Shown: positions 1 to 7,991 of the stretch, one piece after another
Numbering within the stretch: the stretch's first letter is position 1
Layout of the letters: every line of letters starts with the position of its first letter
DNA from: Oscillospiraceae bacterium
Lineage (GTDB): Bacteria; Bacillota; Clostridia; Oscillospirales; Acutalibacteraceae
Reading direction: 5' to 3'
Assembly (NCBI GenBank): GCA_015066385.1
Contig: SVOJ01000017.1
Span: 1 to 63,014, forward strand
DNA: 63,014 nt
Notes under the pieces: model-generated
What the model saw: the letters and a program-made list of their open reading frames with translations, nothing else
What the model was told of the DNA's origin: nothing
Database searches by the model: none
Translations under genes and position numbers: made by a program

Positions 1-1
1 G

Positions 2-214
2 CCCTGCAACTGCGAAGCATTTGTTTCAATTGACGGAAAACGCTTTGCAGGTGTTGACAACGGTGAACAACGCTGCAGGGTTTACCTTGAAGACTCAATG
101 TACGACAGAGAAATTGCCATTGAGCTTCTGTTTTTACAAATGCAGAAGACGGAATTGTACTTTTTATTTGGTTTTTCTTTAGTTATAAAATTTGAAGTCC
201 GATTCAAACTTTAA
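2..214 (+). CDS. Partial unidentified protein, cut by the left edge
   Basis: An open frame enters from the left edge and stops with TAA at 212-214, giving about 70 residues. It begins near PCNCEAFVSIDGKRFAG and includes the stretch YDREIAIELLFLQMQK. The last 20 residues are hydrophobic and low in complexity, so the reading frame may have been shortened or fused out of frame there. I do not recognise the family. The next two genes come from mobile elements, so this could be cargo or debris of the same element. Whether it is translated cannot be judged because its start lies outside the window. Confidence 0.35.
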   Translation, partial: PCNCEAFVSIDGKRFAGVDNGEQRCRVYLEDSMYDREIAIELLFLQMQKTELYFLFGFSLVIKFEVRFKL

Positions 215-264
215 CCATATCGAAATATTTTTATTTAAATATAATTTCGTTATTAATAATTTTT

Positions 265-597
265 CTAACCCCTTGCATTAATGTTCTGCATACGGCACAC
301 CCATTCCAACTGATTTTCTTCTTTCAGTTGCTCGGTTACACCTTCTGCGTTTTTCATCTGGTCAACAAGAGTGTCAAACATATCTCTTGCCTGAGTTTCG
401 ACTTCAGCACAGTGCTGATAGAGTTTGCCTTGGGTAAGCAGTGTTGTAAATAACACCTTTTTATTTTTTAGCAAATAATCCTTATGTAACATTCCCCATT
501 TACCAAGCCTGACACTTGCTTCTTCGGGCGGTAAGATAAAGTTAGGAATGTTGAAATCTCCAACTTGTCTATATTGAATATTTGTATTGCTTTTCAT
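265..597 (-). CDS. tnpV: TnpV family transposon-encoded protein
   Basis: A 110-residue protein whose layout fits TnpV, a small protein of Tn4451-like clostridial mobile elements. The markers are IPNFILPPEEA near the N-terminus, then LGKWGMLHKDYL, LLTQGKLYQH, and the C-terminal EGVTEQLKEENQLEWVCRM. I start at the internal ATG at 597 because AAAGGA lies 12 bases upstream; the longer frame to 654 would run into the next gene. The role of TnpV in transposition is not settled. No large serine recombinase is present, so this is probably a remnant of a once larger element. Confidence 0.85.
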   Translation of the reverse strand: MKSNTNIQYRQVGDFNIPNFILPPEEASVRLGKWGMLHKDYLLKNKKVLFTTLLTQGKLYQHCAEVETQARDMFDTLVDQMKNAEGVTEQLKEENQLEWVCRMQNINARG

Positions 598-604
598 AGG
601 GCAT

Positions 605-883
605 TCATCCTTTCGTATTCTTAACAAATGTATCGTATATAAATTTTGCACCAAGTCTAAAGCCTGATATAAAGCTGTCAGCGTTACTTGTTATTGAAAA
701 CTCAATATATGCACTTATATAGTTTTGAAACAGCTCTTTATCCTCACCAGCGAGTCTTGCTGTGAGTTGTTCTTCTTTCTCGGCAAGATTGCTCAATTTC
801 TTCTTGAGCTTGGGTGTTAATTCTGAATTGACATCTTGCGGCTCAATGTTGCCGTAATAAAAATCTTCAATGATATTTGACAT
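605..883 (-). CDS. DUF6809 family protein
   Basis: A 92-residue soluble protein starting MSNIIEDFYYGNI. It has a charged central helix (LKKKLSNLAEKEEQL) and a tail reading SFISGFRLGAKFIYD. These fit DUF6809, an uncharacterised family common on clostridial integrative elements and prophages. The start at 883 is preceded by GGAGGA on the minus strand, better than the upstream in-frame start at 898. It ends only 7 bases before the start of tnpV, so the two genes are probably co-transcribed. The function is unknown. Confidence 0.8.
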   Translation of the reverse strand: MSNIIEDFYYGNIEPQDVNSELTPKLKKKLSNLAEKEEQLTARLAGEDKELFQNYISAYIEFSITSNADSFISGFRLGAKFIYDTFVKNTKG

Positions 884-1030
884 TATGTATTCCTCCATAT
901 GTTTCTCTATTAAGCAACAGCAGGAGTGCAGAATACTATGTTTGAAGCCGGTTTTGCTTATATTTTGAGTAAATCCCTTATGAACACTCGCACCACAGCA
1001 AATGTAGTCAATTTCATTGCTACGTCCTTA

Positions 1031-1333
1031 TTACAATTCCAGGCTGTTTTCATTCAGAAGAAATTCCTTCACGCCCATCGTTACATAGCCCTTGTCGTCT
1101 CTGCGAGGCTTCATACTGCGTTCGGCAATAATAATCTTCTTAAAGGAATCGTTGGTTTTGTCAAAGGAACGGGTTTCCTGTTCCCATTTGCTGTCGCCGG
1201 GAATCTCATAAGCAGACTGAATATAATACCGTATGCTGCCCTGATTAGCAACAAAGTCGATTTCCAACTGTTTGCGGATCTCCTTGCCGTCCTTATCTCG
1301 TTCACGGGACTCAACTACACCCACATCCTCCAT
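1031..1333 (-). pseudogene. C-terminal fragment of an AAA+ ATPase with DUF4143
   Basis: About 100 codons matching the end of the large bacterial AAA+ ATPase family with a C-terminal DUF4143 domain. Typical features are VGVVESRERDKDGKEIRKQ, LEIDFVANQGS, RYYIQSAYEIP, SFKKIIIAERSMKPRRD and the terminal FLLNENSLEL. Full-length members are about 400 residues with a Walker A near the N-terminus. Here all of that is missing and a stop (TAA) lies directly upstream of the first ATG at 1333. I read this as a decayed fragment left by deletion or insertion, in line with the mobile-element genes beside it. Confidence 0.8.
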
Positions 1334-1335
1334 TT

Positions 1336-1439
1336 AATTATTTTGCCGCAAACGGCATATATATTAACTGTATTACAGCAAATACTCCAAGAAAAATCAA
1401 GGGGTTCAGTAATGCAGTTAATATTTTTGCCACAAACGG
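1336..1439. repeat. Short direct and inverted repeats at the edge of the mobile-element debris
   Basis: The 20 bases at 1336-1355 recur at 1420-1439 with 17 of 20 identical (shared core TTTTGCC then CAAACGG). Between them lies an imperfect 18-base inverted repeat, 1359-1376 against 1409-1426, with 16 matches and a 32-base loop. On the minus strand the same interval can be read as a 44-codon GTG-start frame (1338-1472) with a hydrophobic stretch around LLNPLIFLGVFAVIQLIY. I cannot decide between a structured junction and the tail of a broken membrane-protein gene. Confidence 0.4.
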
Positions 1440-1499
1440 AGGTTTTATGAATTGAAATTGATTTCTCTTCACATTAGTCGAATGTGTGGATATGTAGTT

Positions 1500-3146
1500 T
1501 TATATCATATTAAAATGTTTTAATGCATCCATTATAGCATCTTCTTTTTCTTTAGGACACTGTGGTACTCTGTGTCCTTCTTTACCCTTATTATAGTTTT
1601 CTCGCTCAATAATACCGCACTTAGCCTTAACCTGTGATATATAAAGAGTTGACACTTTAAGGCCGTGCTTCTCAAGCACATAATCCTTGATTTCCTGATA
1701 TGTGGCCTTAGTTTCAGCGGCAGTAATATCAAGTTCTGAAAGGTCGAGTTTTATGTCGATATGTGTGTCCGGTCTGCGTTGGGACAAAAGAACAACCGTC
1801 TCCACATGGGCACAACGCGGGAACATATCATAAGGTGCAACACGTTGTACGCCGTAGCCGTTTTCGGAAAGAATGGCGCAATCTCGCGCAAGCGTTGCGG
1901 GGTCACAGGACACATATACGATGCGTTCGGGTGCCATGCGCACAAGCGTTTGCAGGAGCGAAGCATCACAGCCCTTTCGAGGCGGGTCGACAAGCACGCA
2001 ATCAGGACGCAGACTGCGGTTTTCAAGCTCCAATGCGGCTTTTGCGGCATCTCCGCAGATGAATTCCGAATTTGTTATGTTATTAAGTTTGGCATTAACT
2101 TTTGCATCGTCGATTGCCTGCGGGACGATTTCGACACCGATGACCTTTTCAAAACGATCTGCCATGGTAAGACCGATGGTGCCCGTACCGCAGTAAAGGT
2201 CAATGAGCAGCTCTTTTTTACCGCCCAATGCAAATTCGGCGGCTTTGGCATACAGATTTTCCGCCTGTCTGCGATTGACCTGATAAAAGGCATGCGGTGA
2301 AATACGGAACCGCAGTCCGCAGAGAATGTCTTCCATGTAGCCTTGTCCGTCGAGAACGGTGGTTTTTTCGCCGAGGATGACATTTGTGTCCTCGGTGTTT
2401 TCGTTAAGAAGCACACCGACGATATTCTCATTTGTTTTCTTCAACGCGGCAATCAGTTCTTTTTCTTTAAAAACACGGTTGCCGTTGATCACAAGGGTGA
2501 CAAGCAGCTGCCCCGTGGCTTCGGCTTTGCGGATATAGACATGCCGAAGCAATCCCTTACCTGTTTTTTCGTCATAGGCGGGAATTTTGTATTTTTCAGC
2601 CCAACGCGAAACCGTGCGCAGAATGTCTGCAAATTCAGTCGGTTGCAAGGCACAGGAACGACAATCAATGACTCGGTGACTGTAAGGTGCGTAAAAACCC
2701 GTTTTCAACCGTCCGTTTTCCATGGCAACGGGATACTGCGCCTTATTGCGGTAGCCCGTCACAACGGGACTTGCACAAAGCGGCTCGACCTGCACATCCA
2801 GATGGGCAAGTCTTGTGAACGCATCCTGCACACGTTGCTGCTTGTGCTTGCATTCGGCTTCATAAGTGATATGACGGAACGAACAGCCGCCGCAACGGGG
2901 AAAAACGGGGCAATTGGCATCTGTCCTGTCGGGGGACGGTGTCAGCACAGACACAATTTTGCCGATGGCATAGGTCTTTTTGACTTTGATGATGAGCACC
3001 TTGAGCACATCACCGACCGCACCGCCTGCCACAAAAACAGCCATACCTTCATAATGCCCCACGGCACTGCCTTCTGCTGTGAATCCCGTTACGGTCAGTT
3101 CAATTTCCTGATTTTTACGGATGGGTAAATTTTTGGTATCAATCAT
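1500..3146 (-). CDS. rlmD: 23S rRNA (uracil-5-)-methyltransferase, RumA/RlmD type
   Basis: A SAM-dependent methyltransferase of 548 residues that makes 5-methyluridine in RNA. An N-terminal TRAM domain (about 10-75) is followed by the iron-sulfur cysteines CPVFPRCGGC and a later CRSC. The catalytic domain has the SAM motif LIDLYCGTGTIGL, the DPPRKG motif, the catalytic cysteine in VYVSCDPATLARD and the general-base glutamate in HVETVVLL. About 75 extra residues follow the usual end (DITAAETKATYQEIKDYVLE to KHFNMI), a tail I associate with clostridial members. I start at ATG 3146, preceded by AAAGGAA; the longer frame has no better signal. Paralogues modify different uridines, so the exact rRNA position is inferred. 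Confidence 0.9.
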   Translation of the reverse strand: MIDTKNLPIRKNQEIELTVTGFTAEGSAVGHYEGMAVFVAGGAVGDVLKVLIIKVKKTYAIGKIVSVLTPSPDRTDANCPVFPRCGGCSFRHITYEAECKHKQQRVQDAFTRLAHLDVQVEPLCASPVVTGYRNKAQYPVAMENGRLKTGFYAPYSHRVIDCRSCALQPTEFADILRTVSRWAEKYKIPAYDEKTGKGLLRHVYIRKAEATGQLLVTLVINGNRVFKEKELIAALKKTNENIVGVLLNENTEDTNVILGEKTTVLDGQGYMEDILCGLRFRISPHAFYQVNRRQAENLYAKAAEFALGGKKELLIDLYCGTGTIGLTMADRFEKVIGVEIVPQAIDDAKVNAKLNNITNSEFICGDAAKAALELENRSLRPDCVLVDPPRKGCDASLLQTLVRMAPERIVYVSCDPATLARDCAILSENGYGVQRVAPYDMFPRCAHVETVVLLSQRRPDTHIDIKLDLSELDITAAETKATYQEIKDYVLEKHGLKVSTLYISQVKAKCGIIERENYNKGKEGHRVPQCPKEKEDAIMDALKHFNMI

Positions 3147-3162
3147 AATATTCCTTTTCGGC

Positions 3163-4281
3163 TTAAACAATGCCGACGGCTCGTAAAACAAGCGGAAGAT
3201 ATTGCATCAAAAGATAAATCAAAATACAAGCAACAGCACTTATTACTGCGGCAGGCACGGAAACGCCGCCTTTTTGCTTGATTCTCTGCATATAATCCGG
3301 ACTTTGTCCGTACTGATCACGCACGGACAAAATATCGCCTTTTGCTTTTTTAAAATAAAATCCCGTTGCAAAAAAGCCGGAGAGAATCGGTAAGACATAA
3401 GAATAGATACCGGTTGAAATATAGGACCACATTTGTGTCACTTTTGAACAATTTTCGGCATAGGTCTGTACGGCAATGCTCATGTTTGCAGTCATATCAT
3501 CCATAATCTGCACCACATCCGCACCTGCCTGCTGTGCAAGCACAAGCGAATCAAAATACAGCTCCTTTGTTCTGTCCATATATTCCCAATATGCGGGGTC
3601 CGCAACGCAGACGGCAGCACCAATCGCTCCCATGGCAAACAGAATGCACAAAAACAAAATACCGATTTTGTTGAGTTTACGATAGAAAAACCATACAGGA
3701 CCGAGAGAAATACTACTGATCAATGCAACACCCGCCGCCCAGAATGCCGCCCAGTTCCAGGCGAGTCTGTTGCGACTCATGATGATGAACCGACGCACAT
3801 AGCCGCCCGATTTTCCGCCGACATACTCTGCATATTCCTGTACGGAAATGTCATCCACTTTTTCCTGCGGATTGAAACCGCCGTAAGTGCGGAAATCCTG
3901 ATACATCAGTTCGCGTTGCTCTTCATCTTCCAAAGGAGAGCCTGCTCTTGCAGATGCATTCGGATGAATCGGTTCATGGCATGCAGAACAATACAGTTCG
4001 TTTGCATAATTCTGCGCGCCGCAAAACGGACATTGTGTGATTTTTTCGGAATTTTCTTTTTCATTTCGGGATACGGCTGTTTCTTCCTTCTTTTTCTGTT
4101 CTTCGGTTTTGGGAGTATTCCAGGCAAATCCCGTATCATGTAACGGTGCATTTGCACAGCAACCATGTTCCTGCCAACAAGTTCTGTGTTGCGGTGTTCC
4201 GCAGACGGGACAAGTAACGATGTCATCTCCATCCACAAAGAGTTCACCGCAATAAGAACACGGCACATTCAGATATCGCAT
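3163..4281 (-). CDS. RING-finger/zinc-ribbon membrane protein
   Basis: A 372-residue protein. Residues 1-45 hold a cysteine/histidine cluster (CSYCGELF, CPVCGTPQHRTCW, HGCC) like the prokaryotic RING family (Prok-RING_1). A charged linker leads to a second zinc ribbon near residues 84-103 (CPFCGAQN, CSAC). The C-terminal half has four or so membrane segments, with WAAFWAAGVALISS and PVWFFYRKLNKIGIL resembling DUF2628 proteins. The sequence supports metal-binding cytoplasmic domains on a membrane anchor. Its role is unknown, and a bacterial RING fold does not imply ubiquitin ligase activity. It lies 16 bases upstream of rlmD on the same strand and has its own promoter. Confidence 0.75.
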   Translation of the reverse strand: MRYLNVPCSYCGELFVDGDDIVTCPVCGTPQHRTCWQEHGCCANAPLHDTGFAWNTPKTEEQKKKEETAVSRNEKENSEKITQCPFCGAQNYANELYCSACHEPIHPNASARAGSPLEDEEQRELMYQDFRTYGGFNPQEKVDDISVQEYAEYVGGKSGGYVRRFIIMSRNRLAWNWAAFWAAGVALISSISLGPVWFFYRKLNKIGILFLCILFAMGAIGAAVCVADPAYWEYMDRTKELYFDSLVLAQQAGADVVQIMDDMTANMSIAVQTYAENCSKVTQMWSYISTGIYSYVLPILSGFFATGFYFKKAKGDILSVRDQYGQSPDYMQRIKQKGGVSVPAAVISAVACILIYLLMQYLPLVLRAVGIV

Positions 4282-4325
4282 AGTAAAAAACTTCCTTTTT
4301 TTTCAGTATAATCTTCTAATATATT

Positions 4326-4354
4326 ATTGTAACGAAAAATATTAAACTTTGCAA
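4326..4354 (-). promoter_or_regulatory. Sigma-A type promoter for the RING protein and rlmD
   Basis: On the minus strand TTGCAA (4349-4354) and TACAAT (4326-4331) are 17 bases apart. The start at 4281 lies 45 bases further on, behind an AAGGAAG ribosome binding site. Confidence 0.65.
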
Positions 4355-4390
4355 CAACTTTTAAAAATATTCAGAGATTTTGAAAAAAGA

Positions 4391-4419
4391 TTGACAGAAT
4401 GACAAAACTTTCATATAAT
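4391..4419 (+). promoter_or_regulatory. Consensus promoter for prfB
   Basis: TTGACA (4391-4396), 17 bases, TATAAT (4414-4419): a perfect sigma-A consensus. It leaves a leader of about 107 bases before prfB. The leader contains ATCATGTGAT and a GC-rich part around 4470-4500; I recognise no known riboswitch in it. Confidence 0.85.
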
Positions 4420-4533
4420 AGATAGTCGGAAATAATTTTCATGAGGGATTATCATGTGATACAAACGGCTTCAGGGTGTCAGGCATGATCCGCACCCGCC
4501 CGAAAACGAAAACAACTTGAGAGGATATATACT

Positions 4534-5658
4534 ATGTTGCAATTTGAAGAATTAAGACTGAAACTGCTTGAAAATGAAAAACCCCTTGCAGACCTTGCAG
4601 ATGCACTCGGCATCAAAAAAATGGAAGAAGAAATTGCAAAACTGGAAGAACAGACCACGCAGGAATCTTTCTGGAATGATGTTGCAAACTCCAACAAGGT
4701 TCTGCAGAGAATAAGCAATCTCAAATCCAAACTGAAAAAGTACACCGACCTCAAAGGTCTTTATGAAGACACCCTTGTTCTCATTGAAATGAGCGACGAA
4801 ATGGAAGATGAATCCATGCTCGAAGAATGCACCATGAATGTTGACAAGGTCAAAGAGGATCTTGATGCGCAGACCCTTTCCACCCTGCTGTCGGGGCAGT
4901 ATGACAACAACAACGCCATTCTTACATTCCATGCGGGTGCCGGCGGAACGGAAGCACAGGACTGGGCTCTGATGCTGTTCCGCATGTATCACCGTTGGGG
5001 CGAACGCCACGGCTTCAAGACAAGCACACTTGACTATCTTGACGGCGAAGAAGCAGGACTTAAGTCCGCTGTTGTGCTCATCGAAGGCGAAAACGCATTC
5101 GGCTATCTTAAGAGTGAAATGGGCATTCATCGTCTTGTCCGTGTTTCCCCGTTCGACTCCTCCGGCCGCAGACACACCTCCTTCGCTTCTCTTGAAGTTA
5201 TGCCCGAAATTGACGACACCATTGAAGTTGACATCCGTCCCGAAGACATCAAGATGGACGTTTACCGTGCCAGCGGCGCAGGCGGACAGAAAGTTAACAA
5301 AACATCCTCCGCTGTTCGTCTGACCCATCTGCCGACGGGTATTGTCGTTTCCTGTCAGGTGGAACGCAGTCAGTTCCAGAACCGTGACGTTGCAATGAGA
5401 ATGCTCAAATCCAAACTCATTGAAATCAAAGAACGTGAACATCTTGATAACATTGCCGATATCAAGGGCGAACAGAAAGAAATCGGTTGGGGCAGTCAGA
5501 TCCGTTCCTATGTTTTCATGCCCTATACCCTTGCAAAAGACCATCGCACCGGTTTTGAAAATGGTAACATCAATGCCGTTATGGACGGCGACATTGACGG
5601 ATTTATCACCGCTTACCTGAAAATGCAGTCGCAGGCAAATCTTGCAAACAACGAATAA
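4534..5658 (+). CDS. prfB: Peptide chain release factor 2
   Basis: RF2 ends translation at UGA and UAA codons on the ribosome. The protein has 374 residues, about the family norm. It shows the SPF recognition tripeptide at 205-207 (VRVSPFDSSGRRHTSFAS) and the catalytic GGQ at 250-252 (RASGAGGQKVNKT), whose glutamine contacts the peptidyl-transferase centre. The start at 4534 follows a GAGAGGAT site by 8 bases. Many bacteria control RF2 through an in-frame UGA near codon 25; here the frame is continuous from the ATG, so that autoregulatory frameshift is absent. It is transcribed alone from a consensus promoter. Confidence 0.97.
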   Translation: MLQFEELRLKLLENEKPLADLADALGIKKMEEEIAKLEEQTTQESFWNDVANSNKVLQRISNLKSKLKKYTDLKGLYEDTLVLIEMSDEMEDESMLEECTMNVDKVKEDLDAQTLSTLLSGQYDNNNAILTFHAGAGGTEAQDWALMLFRMYHRWGERHGFKTSTLDYLDGEEAGLKSAVVLIEGENAFGYLKSEMGIHRLVRVSPFDSSGRRHTSFASLEVMPEIDDTIEVDIRPEDIKMDVYRASGAGGQKVNKTSSAVRLTHLPTGIVVSCQVERSQFQNRDVAMRMLKSKLIEIKEREHLDNIADIKGEQKEIGWGSQIRSYVFMPYTLAKDHRTGFENGNINAVMDGDIDGFITAYLKMQSQANLANNE

Positions 5659-5691
5659 TCTTTCGTCAACAAATAAAAAACCTTGTTTAAT

Positions 5692-5727
5692 AACAATTCC
5701 CGCAGTGAAATACCTGCGGGAATTGTT
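5692..5727 (+). terminator. Hairpin after prfB
   Basis: A perfect 14-bp stem, 5692-5705 against 5714-5727, with an 8-base loop, 33 bases after the prfB stop. The T-tract is weak (CTTTT, four bases further on). The leftward side has AAAAAA at 5675-5680. It probably ends prfB transcripts. Confidence 0.6.
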
Positions 5728-5888
5728 GCACTTTTGACACAATTCAAATCATCTGTGCACTTTTTTATTAACAGTTTGTTTACATTTTTATGGCACAAGT
5801 GTAACCCCCATCCCGTATAGTATAAGTGGTGTAAGAAACACATTTTTTTCATTTTAACAATTCCTTTTCATTTTATTTTCTCTTCCCC

Positions 5889-5937
5889 AAAAAAGGAAAA
5901 ACCCGGGTAACAATCCGGGTTTTTCCTTTTTTTTTGG
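5889..5937 (+). terminator. Strong intrinsic terminator
   Basis: The stem 5889-5906/5915-5932 (core GGAAAAACCCGG) has an 8-base loop and runs into about nine T residues. It is 230 bases from prfB. The 150 bases before it (5740-5888) hold no ORF worth reporting. A -10-like TATAGT near 5815 makes a short untranslated transcript possible, but I see no convincing -35. Confidence 0.85.
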
Positions 5938-5955
5938 ATTTTTGTGAAAAATGAA

Positions 5956-5984
5956 TTGCCAAGCTGCATAAAAAAGAGTATAAT
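5956..5984 (+). promoter_or_regulatory. Promoter of the phosphosugar mutase gene
   Basis: TTGCCA (5956-5961), 17 bases, TATAAT (5979-5984). The mutase ATG is 35 bases downstream with AAGGAG at 6007-6012. The promoter excludes the upstream in-frame GTG at 5944 as the start. Confidence 0.8.
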
Positions 5985-6018
5985 ATCTTTTATAAAAACA
6001 TCAAATAAGGAGTGCGCC

Positions 6019-7737
6019 ATGAACGATTACAATGCTTTATACGAGATCTGGAAAGAAAAATGCACGGAAGACTTTGATCTTGTCAAAGAATTAAAAGACA
6101 TTGCCGGCAATGAGGAAGAAATACTGGAACGCTTTTATCAGTCACTTGCTTTCGGCACAGGTGGATTGCGCGGTGTTCTGGGGGCAGGCACGAACCGTAT
6201 GAACATTTACACAGTCGGCGCCGCAACCCAGGGGCTTGCCAATTACCTCAACGAAGATTTTGAAACTCCAAGCGTTGCCATCGGTTATGACTCACGCAAC
6301 AAATCCGATCTGTTTGCACAAAGAGCGGCTTGCGTGCTTGCGGCAAACGGAATCAAGGTTTATCTGTTCAAGGAACTCATCCCGACCCCCGTTGTGGCAT
6401 GGGCAGTACGCAGACTCGGTTGCAGTTCGGGTATTGTGATCACAGCAAGCCACAACCCCGCAAAATACAACGGCTACAAATGCTATGATCCCAGAGGCTA
6501 TCAGATGACCGACGAAGCCGCCGACAAAACCTTGGGCTACATCAACAGCATCGATATTTTTGACGATGTAAAGACCGTTACTTTGGAAGAAGGTCTTGCA
6601 AGCGGAAAAATTGAATATATTGAAGAAAGTCTTCTGGAAGATTATTACAAAGCGGTTGCCTCCCGTCAGATCAATCCCGGTGTGTGCAAAGACAGCGGCC
6701 TGAAACTCATTTATGCACCGCTTCACGGTTCCGGCAACAAACCTGTTCGCCGCATTTTCAAGGACATCGGACTCGATGATGTGACGGTTGTTGCATCGCA
6801 GGAACTGCCGAACGGCAATTTCCCGACCTGTCCGTATCCGAACCCCGAAATCAAGCAGGCTTTTGAAGAAGCACTCAAACTGACAGCCGAAAACAAAGCG
6901 GATATTCTGCTTGCAACCGATCCCGACTGTGACCGCGTGGGCATTGCCGTACTTGACAACGGTGACTATACCCTGCTGACGGGTAACGAAGTCGGCTGTC
7001 TGTTGATTGAATATATTTTGTCCTGCAAGCAGAAAGCAGGTACGCTTGCAAAGAATCCCGTGATCATCAAAACCATTGTTTCGTCTGAACTTGCCGCGGT
7101 GATTGCAAAGTCTTACGGTGCCGAAATGTTTGACCTGCTGACAGGTTTCAAATACATCGGTGAACTGATGACACAATTGGAAGAAAAGGGTGAAGCCGAC
7201 CGCTTTGAACTTGGTTTTGAAGAAAGTTACGGTTATCTGTCGGGCCTGCACACAAGAGATAAGGATGCCGTCAACGCTTCCATGCTCATTGCCGAAATGG
7301 CGGCTTACTACAAAAAGCAAGATAAGACGCTCGTTGCCGTTCTCAACGAACTGTATGCAAAGCACGGCTATTACCTCAATTCCCTGTTCAATTATTATGT
7401 TGAAGGTGCAGACGGCATGGCGAAAATGAACGGTATGCTTGATCTGCTTCGCACCAACACCCCAACCGCCATTGCAGGTGTTGAAATCACCAATGTAACA
7501 GACTACAAGGTATGCACCGACAAAGACCTTGTTACGGGTGAAGTCAAAAAGACTACCCTTCCCGTCAGCAATGTCATTGTGCTGACATTGGGCAGAGATA
7601 AACTCATCGTACGTCCGTCGGGCACGGAACCGAAACTGAAAATTTATGCTTCGGTCGCCGCTGACAATGCGGAAAATGCAAAGAAGACCACAGAAAAATA
7701 CAAGGCCGACATTGAATCGATTCTCGGTCTGGCATAA
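6019..7737 (+). CDS. pgcA: Phosphoglucomutase/phosphomannomutase
   Basis: An alpha-D-phosphohexomutase of 572 residues that interconverts hexose 1- and 6-phosphates for glycan and cell-wall precursors. The four family landmarks are present in order: the phosphoserine loop TASHNPAKYNGYK (Ser144), the magnesium loop DPDCDRVGIAV, the sugar-binding loop ELGFEESYGYLSG and the phosphate loop VRPSGTEPKLKIY. Length and N-terminus fit the Bacillus PgcA type, but sequence alone cannot fix glucose or mannose specificity. The start at 6019 has AAGGAG 7 bases upstream and lies just after a good promoter. The 57-residue membrane peptide follows 20 bases after the stop. Confidence 0.93.
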   Translation: MNDYNALYEIWKEKCTEDFDLVKELKDIAGNEEEILERFYQSLAFGTGGLRGVLGAGTNRMNIYTVGAATQGLANYLNEDFETPSVAIGYDSRNKSDLFAQRAACVLAANGIKVYLFKELIPTPVVAWAVRRLGCSSGIVITASHNPAKYNGYKCYDPRGYQMTDEAADKTLGYINSIDIFDDVKTVTLEEGLASGKIEYIEESLLEDYYKAVASRQINPGVCKDSGLKLIYAPLHGSGNKPVRRIFKDIGLDDVTVVASQELPNGNFPTCPYPNPEIKQAFEEALKLTAENKADILLATDPDCDRVGIAVLDNGDYTLLTGNEVGCLLIEYILSCKQKAGTLAKNPVIIKTIVSSELAAVIAKSYGAEMFDLLTGFKYIGELMTQLEEKGEADRFELGFEESYGYLSGLHTRDKDAVNASMLIAEMAAYYKKQDKTLVAVLNELYAKHGYYLNSLFNYYVEGADGMAKMNGMLDLLRTNTPTAIAGVEITNVTDYKVCTDKDLVTGEVKKTTLPVSNVIVLTLGRDKLIVRPSGTEPKLKIYASVAADNAENAKKTTEKYKADIESILGLA

Positions 7738-7757
7738 GAAAGGATTCCAATCAGAAT

Positions 7758-7931
7758 ATGAACAAAAAATTCGTTAAAATCGTCGCCATCATCCTCGTCG
7801 CTATTATGGTCGTAAGTGTGGTCTATGTGCTGTTTGCCGTTGTAGCAGGTATGACGAGGGCCACCGCCGCCCCGATCGTCACGGCAAATTTCGTCAAGAC
7901 GGCCGCACCCGTATTGCTCGCCGCGGCATAA
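7758..7931 (+). CDS. 57-residue single-pass membrane peptide
   Basis: An ATG at 7758 opens a 57-codon frame ending with TAA at 7929-7931. AAAGGA overlaps the end of the mutase gene about 13 bases upstream. The peptide starts MNKKFVKIVAII and forms one hydrophobic helix at about 7-30, followed by an alanine-rich tail (ATAAPIVTANFVKTAAPV). It could be a membrane microprotein or a cleaved peptide. I know no family for it. The codon usage (ATC, GTC, GCC) resembles the neighbouring genes, which favours a real gene. A hairpin at 7936-7958 lies just after it. Confidence 0.55.
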   Translation: MNKKFVKIVAIILVAIMVVSVVYVLFAVVAGMTRATAAPIVTANFVKTAAPVLLAAA

Positions 7932-7935
7932 AGAA

Positions 7936-7958
7936 AACACCTGCAAAAAACAGGTGTT
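7936..7958 (+). terminator. Hairpin after the membrane peptide, abutting a promoter
   Basis: An 8-bp stem AACACCTG/CAGGTGTT (7936-7943 and 7951-7958) around a loop of mostly A. It has no T-tract, and its right arm shares two bases with the -35 box of the next promoter. It may be a weak terminator or an insulating structure. Confidence 0.4.
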
Positions 7959-7985
7959 GACAGAATTTAATATTATTGCTATAAT
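7957..7985 (+). promoter_or_regulatory. Perfect consensus promoter of a small RNA
   Basis: TTGACA (7957-7962), 17 bases, TATAAT (7980-7985). No coding frame follows: the first ATG (7990) is closed by TAG after six codons, and an intrinsic terminator comes within 100 bases. Confidence 0.85.
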
Positions 7986-7991
7986 ATAAAT

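Noticed and set aside
926-1450. Plus-strand frame of 174 codons
   Set aside because: It lies antisense to the DUF4143 fragment, whose translation matches a known family; the plus product has no recognisable features.
4420-4533. Riboswitch in the prfB leader
   Set aside because: Only short local palindromes are visible, and I can match no known aptamer core.
4534-4620. Programmed frameshift in prfB
   Set aside because: No in-frame UGA or CUUUGA site occurs near codon 25; the frame is continuous.
5740-5888. Possible second small RNA before the terminator at 5889
   Set aside because: A TATAGT box exists, but no -35 at proper distance and no conserved structure is visible.
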